Notes: generated from the sequence alone by a model not told the origin. Positions 5,691 through 13,943 are shown, numbered from the stretch's first letter. The stretch is DNA of 60,564 nt from Nocardioides sp. GY 10127 (GCF_004919085.1 NZ_STGL01000011.1:1-60564), one strand, 5' to 3'. Program-made: numbers and translations.

Positions 5691-8516
5691 TCAGTCCGCC
5701 GGCTGGAGCGTGAGCACGTCCTCCGCGGCAGCGTGCACGGCGTCGGAGGAGAACAGGAAGGGCAGTGTCTCGCCGCGCGCCCACAGGTCGGTCTGGTCGG
5801 TGTAGTGCGCGGAGCCGGGATGCCCGGAGACACCGGTCAGGTTGATCCAGCGCGAGTCGTCCAGGTCTGCCAGCGAGACGAGCATCCGCATGGACGGCGC
5901 GCTCACGATCGTGAACTCGCCGACCGAGCCGGCCCCGCTCGAGCCACCCCCAGCAGACGCACCACTCGACGCACCAGCACCCGAAGCACCAGCACCCGAA
6001 GCACCAGCACCCGAAGCACCAGCACCCGACGCACCCTCACCCGACGCACCCTCACCCGACGCCCCCCACGTCGACGCGTCCCAGCTGGACGCATCGACCG
6101 CCGCCGAGCCGCCGCCGACCTCCCAGCCGCCCCGGTTGACCAGCGCCTCGACCGCCCCGATCCCCGACATCCCCAGCGGCGTCGCCACCAGGTCGAGCCG
6201 GTGCTGGTGGCCCCACGTCCAGTCGCGCGCGTCGCGCGACTGCAGCCGCGTGAGGTCGTCGCGCGCCTCGAGCAGGGCCTCCTGGAGCACGTCGTCGCGC
6301 GTCTCCACCTCGTCGGTGGTCACGTCGTCCCAGAAGGCGTCGCGCGGGTGCCGCAGCAGCCGGGTGACGACCGCGACCCAGCGGTCGCTGCCGTCGGGGC
6401 GGACGGCCTCGGGCAGCTCGTCGTCGAACGTGTCGGCGAGGAGCCGGGCCCAGACGGCGTTGAAGTAGGCCGCGGCCGCCGAGCCCTCACCGTCGGCGGG
6501 CTGCGAGAGGTCCCAGTCGCCCAGGAGCGCCTGCCCGGCCGCGTCGTAGCCGGGCTCGAGGTCAGCGTCGAGCAGGTACGGCACCAGCGCGGCCGCCATC
6601 GGGTGCCGGGTGTCGAGCTGGATCGCGGCGAGGTCGTCGAGGGTGACGCCGTCGCCGTCGGCCAGGTCCGCCGCCAGCAGGGTGCGCATCCGGTCGGAGC
6701 GGTAGCCCTGGTCCCAGTCGTCGGTGAGGAAGTACGGGTACTCCTCCCCCACGACACGCTGGTTGGCGGTCACCACGAAGCCCTCGTCCGGGTCGAGGAC
6801 GCTGGGGAGGCCGTCGAACGGGACGGTCTGGTCGGTCCAGTCGTCCTGCACGAGCCAGCCGCGGGCCGGCGTCCGCCCGTCGTTGCCGGACTTGCGGATC
6901 GGCACCACGCCGGGCGCCTGGTACCCGATGTGGCCCGCGGTGTCGGCGTAGACGAGGTTCTGGGCGGGGACGGCGAACGAGGCGGCCGCGGCCCGGAACG
7001 AGTCCCAGTCGTCGGCCAGGTCCATGGCGAGCACCGCGTCGGCGGTGGGCTGCGGGTCGAGCGCCGTCCAGCGCAGCGCCACGGCGGGCTCCACCGCCCC
7101 GCCCGCGCCCGAGGAGCCGGCGACGTCCGAGCCGGTGGGGGCCGACGGCGCGGCCGCCAGGACGTCCTCGCCGACCTCGGCCAGCTGGTCGCTCACGTCC
7201 GAGAGCAGCGGCCCGTGCGCGGTGGAGCGGACGGTGATCTCCACGTCGTCGCCGCCGGCGACCGCGAGGGTCTCGGTGCGGGTGCGCAGCCGCCGCCAGC
7301 GCCCGCCGTGCAGCCAGCGGTCGCCGCGGACCTTCTCCACGTACAGGTCGCTCACGTCGGCGCCGAGGTTGGTGAACCCCCAGGCGATGGAGGCGTTGTG
7401 CCCGATGATCACGCCGGGGAAGCCGGAGAAGGTGAACCCGGCGACGTCGAGGGCGCAGTCGCCGGCGGCCGCCGCCTCCGCGGTGCAGTGCAGGCCCATC
7501 TGCATCCACACGCCCGGCACGGAGACCCCGAGGTGCGGGTCGTCGGCGAGCAGCGGGGCGCCGGTGGCGCTGAGGTCGCCGGAGACGACCACCGAGTTCG
7601 AGCCGATCCCGTCGCCGAGGCCGAGCAGGGCGGGCACCGACTCGGTGCCCGTCGCCACCTCCGCCAGGACGGCGCGCTGGGCGGCCGTGAACGCGGGCCG
7701 GGTGGGGTTGCGGGTGCCGCCCTGGGTCGCGTCCGCCTCGTAGACGCCGTCGACGACCGCGCCCTGGGTGACGATCGGGGTGGCCGCGGTCGCGCTCGGG
7801 TAGAGCTGGGCGGCGCGGTCGGCGCCGACCGCCGCCGTGGCGAGCACGCGGCCGACCTCGTCGTCCATGTTGCCCCGCAGGTCCCACGCCATCGCCTTGA
7901 GCCAGGCCAGCGAGTCGACGGGCGTCCACTCCTCCGGCACGTAGTCGTCGAGCGAGCCCAGGGAGAGCACCGTGTACTCGACCGCGATGTCGGCGGTGGA
8001 GCGGCCGTCGAGGTAGGCGTTCACCCCGTCGGCGTAGGCCTGCAGCAGCTCGCGGGTGTCGGGGTCGAGCAGCCCGAGCTCCTCGGCGGCGACGCGGCGC
8101 CACCCCATCGTCCGGACGTAGGCGTCGGTCTCGAGCCCCGCCTCCCCCACGAGCTCGGAGAGGCGCCCGGCGGTCACGTGCCGGCGCACGTCCATCTCGA
8201 AGAAGCGCTCCTGGGCGTGGACGTAGCCCTGGGCCATCGCGAGGTCCGCCACGGAGGAGCCGTAGAGCTGGGGGACGCCCTGGTCGTCGCGCACCACCTC
8301 GACCGGCGCGGAGAGGCCGGGTAGGTCGATCGTGCCGGTGGTCTGGGGGAGCGGACGCCGCACCTGGACGCCGACCAGCACCCCCGCCACGAGCGCGACC
8401 ACCACCACGCCCACCGCGACGCCCGCCAGCACCCGCACCGGCCACGGCAGCGCGGCCCAGCGGGCGCGCAGGCGGGGCTCCCCGGGGGCGGCGGCGACGT
8501 CGCTCATGCCCGACAT
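5691..8516 (-). CDS. Membrane-anchored penicillin acylase family Ntn-hydrolase
   Basis: Large (941 aa) amidohydrolase of the penicillin amidase family, which self-cleaves to free an N-terminal Ser nucleophile and hydrolyses amides such as N-acyl compounds. Start is ATG 8516, preceded by AGGAGG at 7-nt spacing. A single hydrophobic segment (about residues 28-50) anchors it outside the membrane. The expected processing site is GIGSNSVVV, with Ser near residue 306 as nucleophile, and a PHL motif follows. A Gly-Ala-Ser repeat insert (15-bp DNA repeats at 5958-6063) interrupts the C-terminal region. Substrate not predictable; acyl-homoserine lactone or antibiotic side chains are possible. Divergent from fmdB. 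Confidence 0.9.
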   Translation of the reverse strand: MSGMSDVAAAPGEPRLRARWAALPWPVRVLAGVAVGVVVVALVAGVLVGVQVRRPLPQTTGTIDLPGLSAPVEVVRDDQGVPQLYGSSVADLAMAQGYVHAQERFFEMDVRRHVTAGRLSELVGEAGLETDAYVRTMGWRRVAAEELGLLDPDTRELLQAYADGVNAYLDGRSTADIAVEYTVLSLGSLDDYVPEEWTPVDSLAWLKAMAWDLRGNMDDEVGRVLATAAVGADRAAQLYPSATAATPIVTQGAVVDGVYEADATQGGTRNPTRPAFTAAQRAVLAEVATGTESVPALLGLGDGIGSNSVVVSGDLSATGAPLLADDPHLGVSVPGVWMQMGLHCTAEAAAAGDCALDVAGFTFSGFPGVIIGHNASIAWGFTNLGADVSDLYVEKVRGDRWLHGGRWRRLRTRTETLAVAGGDDVEITVRSTAHGPLLSDVSDQLAEVGEDVLAAAPSAPTGSDVAGSSGAGGAVEPAVALRWTALDPQPTADAVLAMDLADDWDSFRAAAASFAVPAQNLVYADTAGHIGYQAPGVVPIRKSGNDGRTPARGWLVQDDWTDQTVPFDGLPSVLDPDEGFVVTANQRVVGEEYPYFLTDDWDQGYRSDRMRTLLAADLADGDGVTLDDLAAIQLDTRHPMAAALVPYLLDADLEPGYDAAGQALLGDWDLSQPADGEGSAAAAYFNAVWARLLADTFDDELPEAVRPDGSDRWVAVVTRLLRHPRDAFWDDVTTDEVETRDDVLQEALLEARDDLTRLQSRDARDWTWGHQHRLDLVATPLGMSGIGAVEALVNRGGWEVGGGSAAVDASSWDASTWGASGEGASGEGASGAGASGAGASGAGASGAGASSGASAGGGSSGAGSVGEFTIVSAPSMRMLVSLADLDDSRWINLTGVSGHPGSAHYTDQTDLWARGETLPFLFSSDAVHAAAEDVLTLQPAD
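5958..6063 (-). repeat. 15-bp tandem repeat coding GAGAS/GEGAS
   Basis: GCACCAGCACCCGAA and close variants repeat about seven times in frame inside the acylase gene, coding a flexible Gly-Ala-Ser linker. Copy number is likely to vary between strains because the unit length keeps the frame. Confidence 0.85.
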
Positions 8517-8545
8517 TGTCGTGCCTCCTGGCCACTGGCGTACTC

Positions 8546-8572
8546 TTGGCACTCGCAGGGTTCGAGTGCCAG
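8546..8572. promoter_or_regulatory. CIRCE-like inverted repeat (HrcA operator candidate)
   Basis: TTGGCACTC (8546-8554), nine bases, then GAGTGCCAG (8564-8572). This matches the CIRCE consensus TTAGCACTC-N9-GAGTGCTAA at 15 of 18 arm positions with the exact 9-nt spacing. A TACTCT -10 candidate (8541-8546) for rightward transcription touches its left arm. It lies 66 bp before fmdB and 29 bp before the divergent acylase gene. Confidence 0.65.
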
Positions 8573-8638
8573 GTCGAACGAGGCCTCGACGCCCCGCACC
8601 CCTGATCGGCGCGCTGCGCCCTGACCCCGGAGGGACGG

Positions 8639-8989
8639 ATGCCCACCTACCAGTACGCCTGCACCGAGTGCGGTCACGGCTTCGAGATCGTCCAGAAGTT
8701 CTCGGACGCCTCGCTCACCGAGTGCCCCGAGTGCCACGGCAAGCTGCGCAAGGTCTACAACGCCGTCGGCGTGGTGTTCAAGGGTTCCGGGTTCTACAAG
8801 ACCGACTCGCGCTCCGGGTCCGGCTCCGGCCCGAGCTCGTCCAGCTCGTCGTCGGCCACCTCCACGGGGTCGTCGTCCGGCTCCTCGGACTCCGGTTCCT
8901 CCTCGACCTCCTCCAGCACGTCGAGCACATCGAGCACGTCGAGCTCGTCCAGCAGCGGCTCCTCGACCTCGAGCTCCGCGTCGTCCTGA
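8639..8989 (+). CDS. FmdB family zinc-ribbon protein with Ser-rich tail
   Basis: 116 aa. The first ~60 residues are the FmdB/CxxC_CXXC_SSSS domain: MPTYQYACTECGHGFE and ECPECHG give two CxxC pairs (Cys8/11 and 29/32) for one zinc. The rest is a low-complexity Ser/Gly/Thr tail, as is usual in actinobacterial members. Start ATG 8639 has GGAGGG upstream. Function is unknown; FmdB was named as a putative regulator of amidase/formamidase genes, but this is not established. A CIRCE-like site lies upstream and the SAF gene downstream. Confidence 0.92.
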   Translation: MPTYQYACTECGHGFEIVQKFSDASLTECPECHGKLRKVYNAVGVVFKGSGFYKTDSRSGSGSGPSSSSSSSATSTGSSSGSSDSGSSSTSSSTSSTSSTSSSSSSGSSTSSSASS

Positions 8990-9070
8990 TCCGCCGCTGA
9001 CCCCGGCCCGCCCCTCCCGGGGGCACCGCGGGCCTGTGGAGGACGACGGACGCGTCGCGGCGATCCGGCC

Positions 9071-9076
9071 TAGCGT
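9071..9076 (+). promoter_or_regulatory. -10 box for a leaderless SAF gene mRNA
   Basis: TAGCGT ends 6 nt before GTG 9083, and no ribosome binding site is visible. This gives the SAF gene its own start, separate from fmdB. Confidence 0.5.
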
Positions 9077-9082
9077 CGGTCC

Positions 9083-9757
9083 GTGCTCAGCGACCCGCCG
9101 CCCACCACCCCGGCCCAGGCGCTCGGCCGCGCCCGCGTGCGCCTCGGTGCCGCGCGTCGACGGCTGCGCGCCCTGGTGCTGGGTCACCGGAGGCTGCTCG
9201 CCGCGGGGCTGACGGCCGTGGCGGTGGCCGCCGGGCTGCACGCCGTGAGCACGCCGCCGCCCGCGTCCGTGGAGGTGGTGGTGGCCGCCGCCGACCTCCC
9301 GGCCGGGCACGTGGTGGCGCCGGACGACCTCACGTCGGTCGCGCAGCTCCCGGGGGCGGTGCCCGAGGATGTCGTCGCCGACCCGGTCGGCGCCGTGCTG
9401 GCCGGCCCCGTGAGCGCCGGAGAGCCGCTCACCCGCGCCCGGCTGGTGGGGCCGGGGCTCGCCTCCCCGGGGCTGGCCGCCGTGCCCGTCCGGCTGCCCG
9501 ACGCCGGGACGGCGGCCCTGCTGGACGTCGGGGACACCGTCGACCTGCTGGCGACCGGGTCGGGCTCGGGCGCCGGTGGGGACTCCCGCGTCGTGGCCAC
9601 CGACGTCACCGTGCTCGCCCTCCCCGCTGACTCCGGCTCCGGCCCGGCCGGCGTGGCCGGCGGGCGCGTCGTGGTGCTCGGCGTCCCGGACGAACTGGTC
9701 ACACCTGTCGTGGATGCGGCCGCGCGCACCTTCCTCAGCTACGCCTGGGCTGGGTAG
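9083..9757 (+). CDS. SAF domain protein (CpaB/RcpC-like)
   Basis: 224 aa with one N-terminal transmembrane segment (about residues 35-55) and then a SAF domain (VVVAAADLPAGHVVAPDDLTS), similar to the Flp pilus assembly protein CpaB/RcpC or flagellar FlgA. A C-terminal region with LLDVGDTVDLLAT continues as in CpaB. No tad/flp pilus genes are nearby. The fmdB-SAF-mscL order is common in actinobacteria, where this protein is uncharacterised. GTG start fixed by the 9071-9076 promoter box. Confidence 0.85.
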   Translation: MLSDPPPTTPAQALGRARVRLGAARRRLRALVLGHRRLLAAGLTAVAVAAGLHAVSTPPPASVEVVVAAADLPAGHVVAPDDLTSVAQLPGAVPEDVVADPVGAVLAGPVSAGEPLTRARLVGPGLASPGLAAVPVRLPDAGTAALLDVGDTVDLLATGSGSGAGGDSRVVATDVTVLALPADSGSGPAGVAGGRVVVLGVPDELVTPVVDAAARTFLSYAWAG

Positions 9758-9812
9758 GTTGCGCACGCACGCCGGTCACCGGGGCCGGTATTGGACTGAG
9801 GAGGGGCAGCCC

Positions 9813-10199
9813 ATGCTCACCGGATTCAAGAACTTCCTGCTGCGCGGCAGCCTGGTCGACCTGGCGGTCGCGGTCATCATCGGTACCGCGTTCGGCACCG
9901 TCGTCACCGCCTTCACCGCCCTGCTGCTGGCGCAGATCCCGACCAGCAACGACATCTTCGTCGGCGCGAAGGAGGGCACCTTCGGGTACTTCTTCAACGC
10001 GCTCGTGGCGTTCCTGCTGCTGGCCGCCGTCGTCTACTTCTTCGTCGTCCTGCCCTACACCAAGGCCAAGGAGAAGTGGTTCCCCAGCGCCCCTCCCGGC
10101 ACCCCGGAGGACACGATGCTGCTCCGCGAGATCCGCGACCTGCTCGTCGCGCAGGCCGCCGCCGAGAAGGCCGAGCCCGAGGGCGAGCACAAGGCCTGA
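9813..10199 (+). CDS. mscL: Large-conductance mechanosensitive channel MscL
   Basis: 128-aa homopentameric channel that opens under membrane tension to release solutes on hypo-osmotic shock. Seen: amphipathic start FKNFLLRGS, TM1 with DLAVAVIIGTAFGTVV, a short periplasmic loop, TM2 AFLLLAAVVYFFVVLP and a C-terminal helix LLREIRDLLVAQ. ATG 9813 follows a strong GAGGAGGGG site. The gene has its own 55-bp upstream gap and ends before a double hairpin. Confidence 0.97.
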   Translation: MLTGFKNFLLRGSLVDLAVAVIIGTAFGTVVTAFTALLLAQIPTSNDIFVGAKEGTFGYFFNALVAFLLLAAVVYFFVVLPYTKAKEKWFPSAPPGTPEDTMLLREIRDLLVAQAAAEKAEPEGEHKA

Positions 10200-10201
10200 C
10201 G

Positions 10202-10265
10202 GTTCCTCACCGGCGTCGCCGGGAGGAACGAGAACGACCCGCCACCCTGCCCGGTGGCGGGTCGT
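10202..10265. terminator. Double hairpin terminator between mscL and the convergent gene
   Basis: A 13-bp perfect stem, ACGACCCGCCACC (10234-10246) with GGTGGCGGGTCGT (10253-10265), loop CTGCCC. It is preceded by an imperfect GTTCCTC..GAGGAAC hairpin (10202-10229). There is no long T tract. It sits between convergent genes, so it can serve both. Confidence 0.75.
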
Positions 10266-10289
10266 CGCAATTCTCGGGAGGGACGGCGG

Positions 10290-10535
10290 TCAGCCGCCGT
10301 GGTGCGGAGGCACCTGCTCACGCAGCCAGTCGTCGCCGGACCGGCCGCCCCGCCCGCCGTCCGGACCGCGCTCGTCGTTCGTCGTGCCCGGGAGGACGTC
10401 GCCGAAGACCTCCGCCAGCCGCCGCCTGCGCTTCCACGCGGGCTCGGCGGGCTCGGCGGCAGGCAGGTCTCGAGGCTCCTCGCCGGAGCTCGTCGCACCT
10501 CGACCACCGGGCTCGCTCACGTGCCCCTCGCTCAC
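10290..10535 (-). CDS. Small conserved Arg-rich protein downstream of the LCP gene
   Basis: About 81 aa (GTG 10535) or 76 aa (GTG 10520). I know of no function. The C-terminal half KRRRRLAEVFGDVLPGTT..DDWLREQVPPHHGG looks like a constrained sequence rather than a chance frame, and similar short proteins occur next to LCP genes in related actinomycetes as far as I recall. GGGAGGGG before GTG 10535 overlaps the end of the LCP gene (stop 10547), giving 11-nt spacing and likely translational coupling. No membrane segment or signal peptide. Probably cytoplasmic. Confidence 0.7.
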   Translation of the reverse strand: MSEGHVSEPGGRGATSSGEEPRDLPAAEPAEPAWKRRRRLAEVFGDVLPGTTNDERGPDGGRGGRSGDDWLREQVPPHHGG

Positions 10536-10546
10536 GTGCCCCTCCC

Positions 10547-11815
10547 TCAGGTGCACAGCCCGGCGGCGGCGAGCTGCTCGTCGTCGGCCAGGCCGGCACC
10601 GCCGGTGTTGGAGTTCTTCTTCTTGTTCTTCTTCCCCGTGCCGGAGGAGGCGGAGGCCGACGGCGAGGAGGACGCGGACGACGAGGACGAGCTGTCCGAG
10701 CCCGGCAGGTTGCCGGCGGAGATCGCGTCGGTGGCGATCGAGGACGTCAGCGGCTTGTCGTTGCGCAGCTTGCGCCAGACCTTGGCCGCGTCGTCGGTCC
10801 ACACGAGCCGGTTGTAGTCGTTCGGGTCGGTGGTGTTCGGGATGGTGATGAACTGGATGCCGTCGAGGCTGATGTTGCGGAACTGGTAGCCGAGCTCGGC
10901 GAGCTTGGTGATGCTGCCCAGGCCCGAGTCGACGGTGAGCGAGGCGGTGGCGGCCTTGAGGAACTTGGTGAGCCGGACGGGGTTGGCCAGCGTGTTCGCC
11001 GAGACCACCGTGCTCGCCAGCGACGCCAGGAACGCCTGCTGACGCTTCATCCGGCCCAGGTCGGAGCCCTGCGAGACGGCGTACCGCTCGCGGACGTACT
11101 CGAGGGCCTCGTCGCCGTCGAGCACCCGGGTGCCGGCGGCGATGTGGATGCCGTGCGAGGCGTCGTCGATGTCCTCGGGGATGCACATCTCGACGCCACC
11201 GACGGCGTCGACCATGTCCTTGAAGCTGCCGAAGTCGACCACGACGTAGTGGTCGATGCGGATGTCGGTGAGCGACTCGAACTGCTGGATCGTGCAGGCG
11301 GCGCCGCCGACCGAGAACGCCGCGTTCCACATCTGGTAGTCGGCGGCCGGGATCGTGGTGCCGTCCTCGGTCTTGCAGGCCGGGCGGTCGACCATCGAGT
11401 CGCGCGGGATGGAGACGCCGTAGGCGCGCGTCCGGTCCGCGGAGAGGTGGATGAGCATCGTGTTGTCGGAGCCGTCGGCGCCGGTCTCGTTGTCGATGTC
11501 GCACCCGGAGCAGTCGCGGGCGTCGATGCCCATCACCAGGATGTTGAGCGGCTCCTGCGGGCCCTCCACCTCGACGGTGGTGGGCCGGTCGGTGAGCTGG
11601 TCGGTGACGTCGTCGACCGTGATGCCGCTGTTGAGCGTCCGGTAGAGCCACACCAGCGAGAGGCCGGAGACCATCGCGAGGACCACCATCGTGCTGAGCA
11701 GCACGCGGGCGACGGTGTGGCGGCGCTTCGGCCGGGCGCGGCGGCGGCCCTGGCGGGGCTCGGCCCTGGCGGTCTCCGGCTCGGGACCACCGGAGAGCTG
11801 CGGGTCGTTCGTCAC
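10547..11815 (-). CDS. LytR-CpsA-Psr (LCP) family cell-wall glycopolymer ligase
   Basis: 422 aa. LCP enzymes move glycopolymers from lipid carriers onto peptidoglycan outside the membrane. One transmembrane segment lies at about residues 34-55 (VLLSTMVVLAMVSGLSLVWL), followed by the LCP domain with NILVMGIDAR, SDNTMLIHLSADR, VSIPRDSMV, the DHYVVVDFGSFKDMVDAVGGV block and RYAVSQGSDLGRMKRQQ. The C-terminus is a Ser-rich, Lys-rich tail. GTG 11815 has GAGGAG at 5-nt spacing. A Cys pair sits in RDCSGCD. Downstream partner is the small protein at 10290. Confidence 0.93.
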   Translation of the reverse strand: MTNDPQLSGGPEPETARAEPRQGRRRARPKRRHTVARVLLSTMVVLAMVSGLSLVWLYRTLNSGITVDDVTDQLTDRPTTVEVEGPQEPLNILVMGIDARDCSGCDIDNETGADGSDNTMLIHLSADRTRAYGVSIPRDSMVDRPACKTEDGTTIPAADYQMWNAAFSVGGAACTIQQFESLTDIRIDHYVVVDFGSFKDMVDAVGGVEMCIPEDIDDASHGIHIAAGTRVLDGDEALEYVRERYAVSQGSDLGRMKRQQAFLASLASTVVSANTLANPVRLTKFLKAATASLTVDSGLGSITKLAELGYQFRNISLDGIQFITIPNTTDPNDYNRLVWTDDAAKVWRKLRNDKPLTSSIATDAISAGNLPGSDSSSSSSASSSPSASASSGTGKKNKKKNSNTGGAGLADDEQLAAAGLCT

Positions 11816-11874
11816 GGAACTCCTCGGGTGAGGCAGGCGGCGCGGCCGCGGGCAGGTGTGGTGGTCCGCCACGA

Positions 11875-11892
11875 TTGTGCGGACCCGCACAA
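11875..11892. promoter_or_regulatory. 18-bp palindrome upstream of the LCP gene
   Basis: TTGTGCGG (11875-11882), AC, CCGCACAA (11885-11892), with perfect 8-bp arms. The 2-nt centre suits a dimeric repressor site better than an RNA hairpin. It lies 60 bp before the LCP start and 45 bp after the methylase stop. Confidence 0.5.
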
Positions 11893-11936
11893 GCCTCGCC
11901 AAGTCGGGGGTGGGGCGAGATGCGTCGCACCTGCTA

Positions 11937-13481
11937 TCAGCGCACACCTGTCCTGAGCCGGGCGAGGGCCGCCACCAGGTCCTCCTCCGACGGCGCCGGA
12001 CCGTCCGCCGCCCGCAGCCCCGCGCCCGCCGCGCGGACCACCTCGGCGTCGTCCACCGGGAGCAGCCGCAGGTCCAGCCGGGAGAGCAGCCGGGCGGTCA
12101 CCGGACGCTTCGCGCCGGCCGGCACCAGGGCGGCGAGCAGGTCCGCGGCCGCCGGCGAGACGAGCAGCGCCCACGCGACCGCGGCGTCCACCGCGGCGTC
12201 CGGCCCGGTGAAGGCGGCCTGGTAGGCGGTGTCGTCCAGCAGGACGGGCCGGGCCGGGCCGTCCGCGCCCGGCGCGGGACCCACCAGCCGGAAGCGGGCC
12301 TCCCGGTGCAGGCCCGAGACGGCCACCTTCCAGGGGGCGAACGTGTACGGGCCGAGCCCGAAGACGCTGAACCGCGGGCGGCCGGCGTAGATGCGCGAGC
12401 GGCGGCCGTCGAGGGTCGCCGCGTGGCGCTCCAGGTGCGCCCACAGCGCCGGGGCCGTCGTCCTCAGGCCCGCGGTGTCCTCCCCCAGGCGCGCCTGCGG
12501 CAGCACCAGGAGCCGGTGCGGGGCGCGGCCGTGGTGGAGGTCCCCGCCCTTGAGCAGGGGGTGCAGGTGGCCGGGCTCGACGTGGACGGGCGCGCCGTCG
12601 CGGGTGGTGGGGCCGGCGGGCGAGGCCTCGAGCTCGAGCGCGGACGCCGCGTCGTGCTTGACCCCGGAGCGCCACTCCAGCGGGCTCCGCCCGTCCGCGG
12701 CGCGCACCCGCTCCCAGGCGGCCAGGTCCTCCACCACCCGGCCCTCCGCCGTCACGCCGAGCCGCCGCGACGGCCGCTCGCGCGCCGGCCCGGGGTGGAC
12801 GTCGGCCACGACGACCGGCTCCCCCTCCGTCGCGCCTCGCGGCGCCGCGGGGTCGAGCCGCAGCACGCACCAGCACGCGTCGACGCTCGCGCCGAACCAG
12901 CGGCGGGCGTCGACGGCGAACAGCTCGGCCGAGACCACCGGCAGACCGGCCCGGGCGGCGTGCCGCAGCACCTCGCGGGCCACCTGGGTCTTCACCAGGA
13001 CACCCAGCACCAGCGGCTGGTCGGCGAGGTGCTCGAGCACGGTGAGCAGGAGGGTCTCGGCCACGTCGAAGTTGCTGGCGCCGGTGAGCGCGTCGAGGCC
13101 GGCCAGCGGCTTGAGCCCGCGGCGGCGGGGCGCGGTGGTGACGCCGAGCCGGGTGAGGTCCGCGGAGGTCACCCAGGGCGGGTTGCCCACCACGGCGAGC
13201 GGGCCGGCGGTGCGCCAGGGCAGGTCGGTGTCGAGCCGCAGCGCCAGCACGTCGTCCAGGACGACCCGGGCGTGCCGCCGCGCCACCTCGGCGTGCTCCG
13301 CCTGGACCTCGACCCCCAGCAGCTCCGCCTCCGGCCAGCGCGCGGCGGCGGCCTCGAGGAACGCGCCGGTGCCGCAGGTCGGCTCGAGCACCCGCGACCG
13401 CGCCGGCAGGTCCAGCAGCGCCAGGCACTCCGCCGCCAGCGCGGGCGGGGTCTGGAAGTCCCCCAGCGCGTTGTTCGGCAC
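11937..13481 (-). CDS. Orphan N6-adenine DNA methyltransferase homologue (Eco57I-like)
   Basis: 514 aa. Motif I appears as VLEPTCGTGAFLEAAA, and motif IV as the amino-methylase signature VVGNPPWVTS. The N-terminal ALGDFQTPPALA resembles the FYTP region of Eco57I-type enzymes, and a long variable C-terminal half could be the target-recognition domain. No restriction subunit or HNH gene adjoins it, so it may be an orphan epigenetic methylase. An RNA or protein methylase using the NPPW motif is a weaker alternative. GTG 13481 is chosen because the homology begins there; it leaves 79 bp to the divergent cupin gene. Confidence 0.82.
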   Translation of the reverse strand: MPNNALGDFQTPPALAAECLALLDLPARSRVLEPTCGTGAFLEAAAARWPEAELLGVEVQAEHAEVARRHARVVLDDVLALRLDTDLPWRTAGPLAVVGNPPWVTSADLTRLGVTTAPRRRGLKPLAGLDALTGASNFDVAETLLLTVLEHLADQPLVLGVLVKTQVAREVLRHAARAGLPVVSAELFAVDARRWFGASVDACWCVLRLDPAAPRGATEGEPVVVADVHPGPARERPSRRLGVTAEGRVVEDLAAWERVRAADGRSPLEWRSGVKHDAASALELEASPAGPTTRDGAPVHVEPGHLHPLLKGGDLHHGRAPHRLLVLPQARLGEDTAGLRTTAPALWAHLERHAATLDGRRSRIYAGRPRFSVFGLGPYTFAPWKVAVSGLHREARFRLVGPAPGADGPARPVLLDDTAYQAAFTGPDAAVDAAVAWALLVSPAAADLLAALVPAGAKRPVTARLLSRLDLRLLPVDDAEVVRAAGAGLRAADGPAPSEEDLVAALARLRTGVR

Positions 13482-13560
13482 CGGGCAAGGATGGCAGGCG
13501 CGGCTGCGACGGCCGGGGCGCGCGCCGGCGCGCACAGCCCCGCGTGCCAGGGTGGGGGTC

Positions 13561-13884
13561 ATGACGCGCTCCCTGGACACCTCGCTCGCCCTCGACCACG
13601 CGCCACTGCCGGCCGAGACCGTGGTGGAGGGCTCCCCGACGGCCGGGCTGGCCGTGCTGACCGAGCTCGGCGGGGTCGGGGTCGGGGTGTGGGAGATGAC
13701 GCCGGGCACCGCGACCGACGTGGAGGCCGACGAGGTCTTCGTCGTGCTCAGCGGCGCGGGCACGGTCACGTTCGCGGACGGGGAGGTCGTGCGGCTCGCC
13801 CCGGGCGTCGTCGTCCGGCTCGCCGAGGGAGAGGCGACCACCTGGGTGGTCACCGAGACCCTGCGCAAGGTCTGGGTCTCCTGA
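13561..13884 (+). CDS. Small cupin domain protein (cupin_3/DUF861-like)
   Basis: 107 aa single cupin barrel: VWEMTPGTATDVEADEVFVVLSG followed by TVTFADGEVVRLAPGVVVRL and the end TLRKVWV, as in the EutQ-like cupin_3 group. The usual His ligands of metal cupins are missing (VEADEVF in place of HxH), so it may be a non-metal or ligand-binding cupin. Divergent from the methylase homologue, convergent with pntB. Substrate unknown. Confidence 0.85.
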   Translation: MTRSLDTSLALDHAPLPAETVVEGSPTAGLAVLTELGGVGVGVWEMTPGTATDVEADEVFVVLSGAGTVTFADGEVVRLAPGVVVRLAEGEATTWVVTETLRKVWVS

Positions 13885-13943
13885 CCCACCGCCGGCGAGC
13901 CCGCGCGATCCTCGTGCGCGGCCCGGGCGGTCCGGGCGGTCCT

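Noticed and set aside
4854..5713. Several long open frames through the intergenic palindromes
   Set aside because: They arise from repeated GC-rich palindromes, exist on both strands, and have repetitive compositions with no domain.
5733..8324. Plus-strand frame of over 800 codons opposite the acylase gene
   Set aside because: Mirror frame of a GC-rich gene, rich in Gly/Arg/Val with no domain. The minus strand has the ribosome site, membrane anchor and Ntn motifs.
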